From an uncultured Oscillibacter sp. (GTDB lineage Bacteria; Bacillota; Clostridia; Oscillospirales; Oscillospiraceae), in contig CAJKKQ010000006.1 in assembly GCA_905200545.1 (NCBI GenBank), forward strand, positions 75,426-139,425: DNA of 64,000 nucleotides, written 5' to 3'. The notes beneath the pieces were generated by a model that saw nothing but the letters and a program-made list of their open reading frames with translations, searched no databases and was not told where the DNA came from. Shown one piece after another: positions 60,984 to 64,000 of this stretch (within the stretch, counting starts at the first letter, position 1; each line of letters starts with the position of its first letter). The translations under genes were made by a program, and so were the position numbers.

Positions 60984-62279
60984 ATGGGGGAGAAGATCTA
61001 CGGCCTCCTGGGCCGCAAGCTGGGCCACAGCTGGTCGGTCCCCATCCATGAGGAGCTGGGCCGCAAAGGCTACCGGCTCATCGAGCTGGAGCCTGAGGAG
61101 CTGGCTCCCTTCCTGGCCCGGGAGGATATCGGCGGCCTCAACGTTACCATCCCCTACAAGCGGGATGTGATGCCCCTGTGCGATGAGATCGATGAGGCGG
61201 CCCGGGCCATCGGCAGCGTCAATACCCTGGTGCGCCGGGATGGCAAGCTTCTGGCCTTCAATACCGACGCAGCGGGCTTTTGCTTCATGGCCCGCCGGGC
61301 GGGCATCGATTTTGCCGGCACCAAGACGGTGGTGCTGGGCAGCGGAGGCGCCTCCCATACGGTGGTGGCCTGCGCCCGGCAGCTGGGGGCACGGGAAGTG
61401 GTGGTCATCTCCCGCTCCGGGGAGAACAACTATGGGAATCTCTCCCGCCACGCCGATGCGGACATCCTGGTGAACGCCACCCCGGTGGGCATGTTCCCGG
61501 ACAACGGGGCATCTCCGGTGGATCTCACCGCCTTCCCCAAGTGCCGGGGCGTGCTGGATCTCATTTACAACCCACGGCGCACAGCCCTGATCCTCCAGGC
61601 CCATGTCTTGGGGATCCCCTGCTCCGACGGACTTCCCATGCTGGTGGCCCAGGCCACGGTGGCAGAGGAGCATTTCGGATGCACCCAGATCCCGGAGGGG
61701 GAGAACGAGCGGATTTTGCGGCTGCTGCGCCAGGAGACGGAGAATATCGTCCTCATCGGCATGCCCGGCTGTGGGAAGAGCACCATCGGCGCCCTGCTGG
61801 CCCAAAAGACCGGCCGGGAGGCCGTGGATATTGACCAGCGCATCGCGGAGCGGGCAGGCTGCTCTATCCCGGAGATCTTTGCCCGGGGCGGGGAGGCGGA
61901 ATTCCGCGCCCTGGAGCGGGAGGAGACGGCCAGGGCCGGGGCCCTCACCGGCAAGATCCTCCTCACCGGCGGCGGTGTGGTAAAGACCCCGGAAAACTAC
62001 AACGCCCTGCACCAGAACGGCCGGGTCTACCACCTGCTGCGGGCGCTGGACGCGCTGCCCACCGACGGGCGCCCCCTCTCCCAGGGGGCGGATCTTGCGG
62101 CCATGTGGCAGCAGCGGGAGCCCCTGTACCGGCGCTTCCGGGACGTGACGGTGGACAACAACGGTACGCCGGAGGAAACGGCGGATCAGATCTGGAGGGA
62201 TTATTGTGCACATTCTGGTGATGAATGGACCGAACATGAACATGCTGGGCATCCGGCAGCCGGAGATCTACGGCCATGA
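60984..62279 (+). CDS. Shikimate dehydrogenase-shikimate kinase fusion
   Basis: A 431-aa fusion of AroE and AroK. Residues 1-~245 are the dehydrogenase: LGHSWSVPIHEELG (shikimate-binding HSxS variant), NVTIPYKRDV (catalytic Lys), VLGSGGASHTVVACAR (Rossmann) and LDLIYNPRRT. Residues ~250-410 are the kinase: LIGMPGCGKSTIGALL (P-loop), DIDQRIAERAGCSI (substrate Asp), EFRALEREE and LTGGGVV. The two reactions flank EPSP synthesis. The last ~25 residues (from DYCAHSGD) are read from the beginning of aroQ in another frame, a 74-nt overlap, so the C-terminus is probably a random extension. Confidence 0.93.
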   Translation: MGEKIYGLLGRKLGHSWSVPIHEELGRKGYRLIELEPEELAPFLAREDIGGLNVTIPYKRDVMPLCDEIDEAARAIGSVNTLVRRDGKLLAFNTDAAGFCFMARRAGIDFAGTKTVVLGSGGASHTVVACARQLGAREVVVISRSGENNYGNLSRHADADILVNATPVGMFPDNGASPVDLTAFPKCRGVLDLIYNPRRTALILQAHVLGIPCSDGLPMLVAQATVAEEHFGCTQIPEGENERILRLLRQETENIVLIGMPGCGKSTIGALLAQKTGREAVDIDQRIAERAGCSIPEIFARGGEAEFRALEREETARAGALTGKILLTGGGVVKTPENYNALHQNGRVYHLLRALDALPTDGRPLSQGADLAAMWQQREPLYRRFRDVTVDNNGTPEETADQIWRDYCAHSGDEWTEHEHAGHPAAGDLRP

Positions 62280-62634
62280 GACCTATGAGGACCTGTGCGC
62301 CATGATCCGGGCCGAAGCGCAGACGTTGGGCGCGGAGGTTTCCTTCTTCCAGTCCAACCACGAGGGGGCCCTGGTGGACGCCATCCACCAGGCCTACTTC
62401 GACCATGTGGACGGCATCATCCTCAATCCCGCGGCTTACACCCACACCAGTGTGGCGCTGCTGGACGCCCTGAAAGCGGTGGGGATCCCCACGGTGGAGG
62501 TCCATGTCTCCGACCCCGACAAGCGGGAGGCTTTCCGGCATGTGTCCTATGTCCGCTCCGCCTGCGTGGCCACCATTAAGGGCCACGGCCTCACGGGTTA
62601 TCTGGAGGCCCTGCGGCTGCTGTGCGGCAAGTAA
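62206..62634 (+). CDS. aroQ: 3-dehydroquinate dehydratase, type II
   Basis: A 142-aa dodecameric type II dehydroquinase. Marks: MNGPNMNMLGIRQPEIYG (catalytic Tyr), FFQSNHEGALVDAIH, LNPAAYTHTSVALLDAL and VEVHVSDPDKREAFRHVSYV (catalytic His). It starts at GTG 62206 with GGAGGG six bases upstream, inside the 3' end of the aroE-aroK gene. It is the last gene of the operon. The operon thus encodes all enzymes from PEP + E4P to chorismate plus both branch enzymes, except the transaminase. Confidence 0.95.
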   Translation: MHILVMNGPNMNMLGIRQPEIYGHETYEDLCAMIRAEAQTLGAEVSFFQSNHEGALVDAIHQAYFDHVDGIILNPAAYTHTSVALLDALKAVGIPTVEVHVSDPDKREAFRHVSYVRSACVATIKGHGLTGYLEALRLLCGK

Positions 62635-62646
62635 ATGAAAAAACGT

Positions 62647-62682
62647 GCCCCCGGAACGCATCAAGCGTTCCGGGGGCTTTTT
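62647..62682 (+). terminator. Terminator of the aromatic operon
   Basis: A perfect 13-bp stem (62647-62659 with 62665-62677) and a T run. Confidence 0.88.
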
Positions 62683-62695
62683 CACCGTTGGGGAT

Positions 62696-62741
62696 GGGAA
62701 AAAAGAGACTGGCTCTGCCGCGTTTTACCGCGGCAGAGCCA
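62696..62741 (-). terminator. Terminator of the CstA-family gene
   Basis: A 13-bp stem (62710-62722 with 62729-62741), followed on the minus strand by CTCTTTTTT. Confidence 0.85.
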
Positions 62742-62766
62742 ATAAGGAAGGGATGATGGAAGAAGA

Positions 62767-64000
62767 TCAGTGCGCGATCAGACGGCTGGCGCGCTTCTTG
62801 CCGTAGACGATGATGGCGGCAACATAAGCAACAGCAGCCACAACGCCCACCACGTAGGCAATGTTCCAGGGGATGTGGAAGCCGATCTGGGCGTTGGCGA
62901 TGTAAGTGACAGTCACGAACGCATACCAGGCGCCGGGGATCAGGGGGATCCAAACCCATTTGGCCTTGTTGTTCTCAAACATCCAGATGGAGATGGCCAG
63001 GAAAGCGAACAGGGACAGGGTCTGGTTGGACCAGGCGAAGTAACGCCACAGGGTGTTGAAACCGGTGGGATCGCTCTTGGCGTACACCAGGATCACAGCC
63101 ACCAGCGCGAAGATGATGGCGGAGAGGCCCAGGCGCTTGGCCTTGGAGCTCTGATCCAGATGGAAGGCGTCGGCGATGCCCAGACGCAGGGCACGCAGAG
63201 CCGTATCACCGGAGGTAATGGGCAGGACGATAACACCGATCAGAGCGATGGTGCCGCCCACGGAGCCCAGCAGGTTCTTGCAGATGACGCCCACGGTACC
63301 GGTGGCCAGGGAGGCGTTGACCTCCTGCAGGCCCAGGTTGTAAACGCCCATAGCGCCGGCAGCCCAAACCATGGCGATGAAGCCTTCCAGGATCATCATG
63401 TTGTAGAAGGTCATGCGGCCCTGACGCTCGCTCTTCATGGTACGGGAGATGATAGCGGTCTGGGTGGAGTGGAAGCCGGAGAGGATGCCACAGGCCACGG
63501 TGATGAAGAAGATGGGGATGAAGTGGTTGGCGTCAAAATAGTCACCATAGCTGAACGCATTCTGAGCCCCGGAAGCAGCGTCCACGGTGAAGGCGTTCAT
63601 GAAGGGGGTCTGCCAGTCATCCCACAGGTTCAGCAGAGGATAGCCCTGCACGAAGATGCCGACAAACACACCCACGGCGGAGAGCAGAAGGATGGCGCCG
63701 AAGATGGGATAGATGCGGCCGATGATGGCGTCGATGGGGAACACGGTGGCGATCAGATAATAGACAAAGATGACACCGTAGATGATCCAGGTGGTAGGAT
63801 CCGTGGCCAGGCCGCTGAAGTTGAAGACCTGGGTGGCGGCGATGTCGCCGGGGGTGTAGATAAACACGGCGCCCACCAGCAGCAGCAGCACGCTCAGGAA
63901 CACCTGGTACACGCCGTAGATACCCTTGTTGGAGTACTTGCGGACCATGTCGGGCATCTGGGTGCCGCCGTCACGCAGGCAGATCATGCCGGAGAAATAG
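62767..64000 (-). CDS. CstA-family carbon starvation / peptide or pyruvate transporter (5' end beyond window)
   Basis: The 3' 411 codons of a large membrane protein. The visible part starts YFSGMICLRDGGTQMPDMVRK, followed by about 10 TM segments. Marks: CGILSGFHSTQTAIISRTMKSE, LPITSGDTALRALRLGIAD, NTLWRYFAWSNQTLSLFAFLA. These fit the CstA C-terminal half. CstA proteins take up peptides or pyruvate during carbon limitation. Codon use is biased and uniform, suggesting good expression. The frame is open to the window edge, so the true start lies outside. Confidence 0.93.
   Translation of the reverse strand, partial: YFSGMICLRDGGTQMPDMVRKYSNKGIYGVYQVFLSVLLLLVGAVFIYTPGDIAATQVFNFSGLATDPTTWIIYGVIFVYYLIATVFPIDAIIGRIYPIFGAILLLSAVGVFVGIFVQGYPLLNLWDDWQTPFMNAFTVDAASGAQNAFSYGDYFDANHFIPIFFITVACGILSGFHSTQTAIISRTMKSERQGRMTFYNMMILEGFIAMVWAAGAMGVYNLGLQEVNASLATGTVGVICKNLLGSVGGTIALIGVIVLPITSGDTALRALRLGIADAFHLDQSSKAKRLGLSAIIFALVAVILVYAKSDPTGFNTLWRYFAWSNQTLSLFAFLAISIWMFENNKAKWVWIPLIPGAWYAFVTVTYIANAQIGFHIPWNIAYVVGVVAAVAYVAAIIVYGKKRASRLIAH

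Overview
The window is a chromosomal segment of a high-GC, low-mobility Firmicutes genome, most likely a gut member of the Oscillospiraceae (Flavonifractor/Lawsonibacter/Dysosmobacter-like). The evidence is two sporulation genes (gpr, spoIIP, the latter with a sigma-E-like promoter), intrinsic terminators after most units, frequent AGGAGG ribosome binding sites, an S-layer (SLH) protein, a butyryl/4-hydroxybutyryl-type CoA-transferase, glutamine synthetase type III and a TenA/CytX/ThiW thiamine-salvage set. I see no phage, insertion sequence, CRISPR array, tRNA or rRNA. The genus is an inference.

Layout. 1-5.9 kb: an RND/MMPL exporter operon (secreted GLUG/helical protein, MMPL pump, 99-aa protein) divergent from a TetR-type regulator. 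6-9.3 kb: a TSUP permease, then a PhoH-like ATPase and the spore protease Gpr on the minus strand. 9.5-12.4 kb: rpsT, tatD, a lipoprotein, a TatD-associated radical SAM protein and a GlsB-type membrane protein. 12.5-15 kb: a VOC protein, a second TSUP permease, and rpsF-ssb-rpsR. 15-18 kb: an unknown lipoprotein, spoIIP and an unknown four-helix membrane protein. 18.1-24.4 kb: a thiamine salvage and uptake locus built around two back-to-back TPP riboswitches (thiW-thiM leftward; thiE, thiD-thiT-tenA-cytX rightward). 24.4-26.5 kb: a hairpin-rich spacer, a 50-aa protein, endonuclease IV and a small membrane protein. 26.5-32.9 kb: an 8-oxoguanine-deaminase-like amidohydrolase divergent from a PrpR-type sigma-54 activator, followed by a consensus -24/-12 promoter that drives a MalY/PatB aminotransferase and a dicarboxylate/amino-acid symporter. 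33-34 kb: an ArsR repressor and a half-length ArsP-type permease with identical operators. 34.3-39 kb: a 1566-aa SLH surface protein. 39.2-45.3 kb: pyridoxamine kinase, a small unannotated transcription unit, a mini-metallopeptidase, tex, DUF4230 and DUF1846 genes. 45.5-50.8 kb: purA, purB and glutamine synthetase III. 50.8-54.2 kb: lrgAB, a CoA-transferase and a phospholipase-C-like protein. 54.3-62.6 kb: a complete chorismate/Phe/Tyr operon (DAHP synthase, tyrA, aroB, aroA, aroC, pheA, an aroE-aroK fusion, aroQ). 62.8 kb to the end: a CstA-family transporter (partial).

The most informative regulatory system is the aromatic operon leader. A 33-residue peptide with five Tyr and four Phe within 15 residues is followed by an intrinsic terminator, and its last codons can pair with the terminator's left arm. 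This is the layout of a ribosome-mediated Phe/Tyr attenuator. The second is the sigma-54 circuit: the activator has the GAFTGA loop but a winged-helix-like C-terminus in place of the usual Fis helix-turn-helix, and a paired sequence motif occurs both at its own start and about 180 bp upstream of the -24/-12 promoter.
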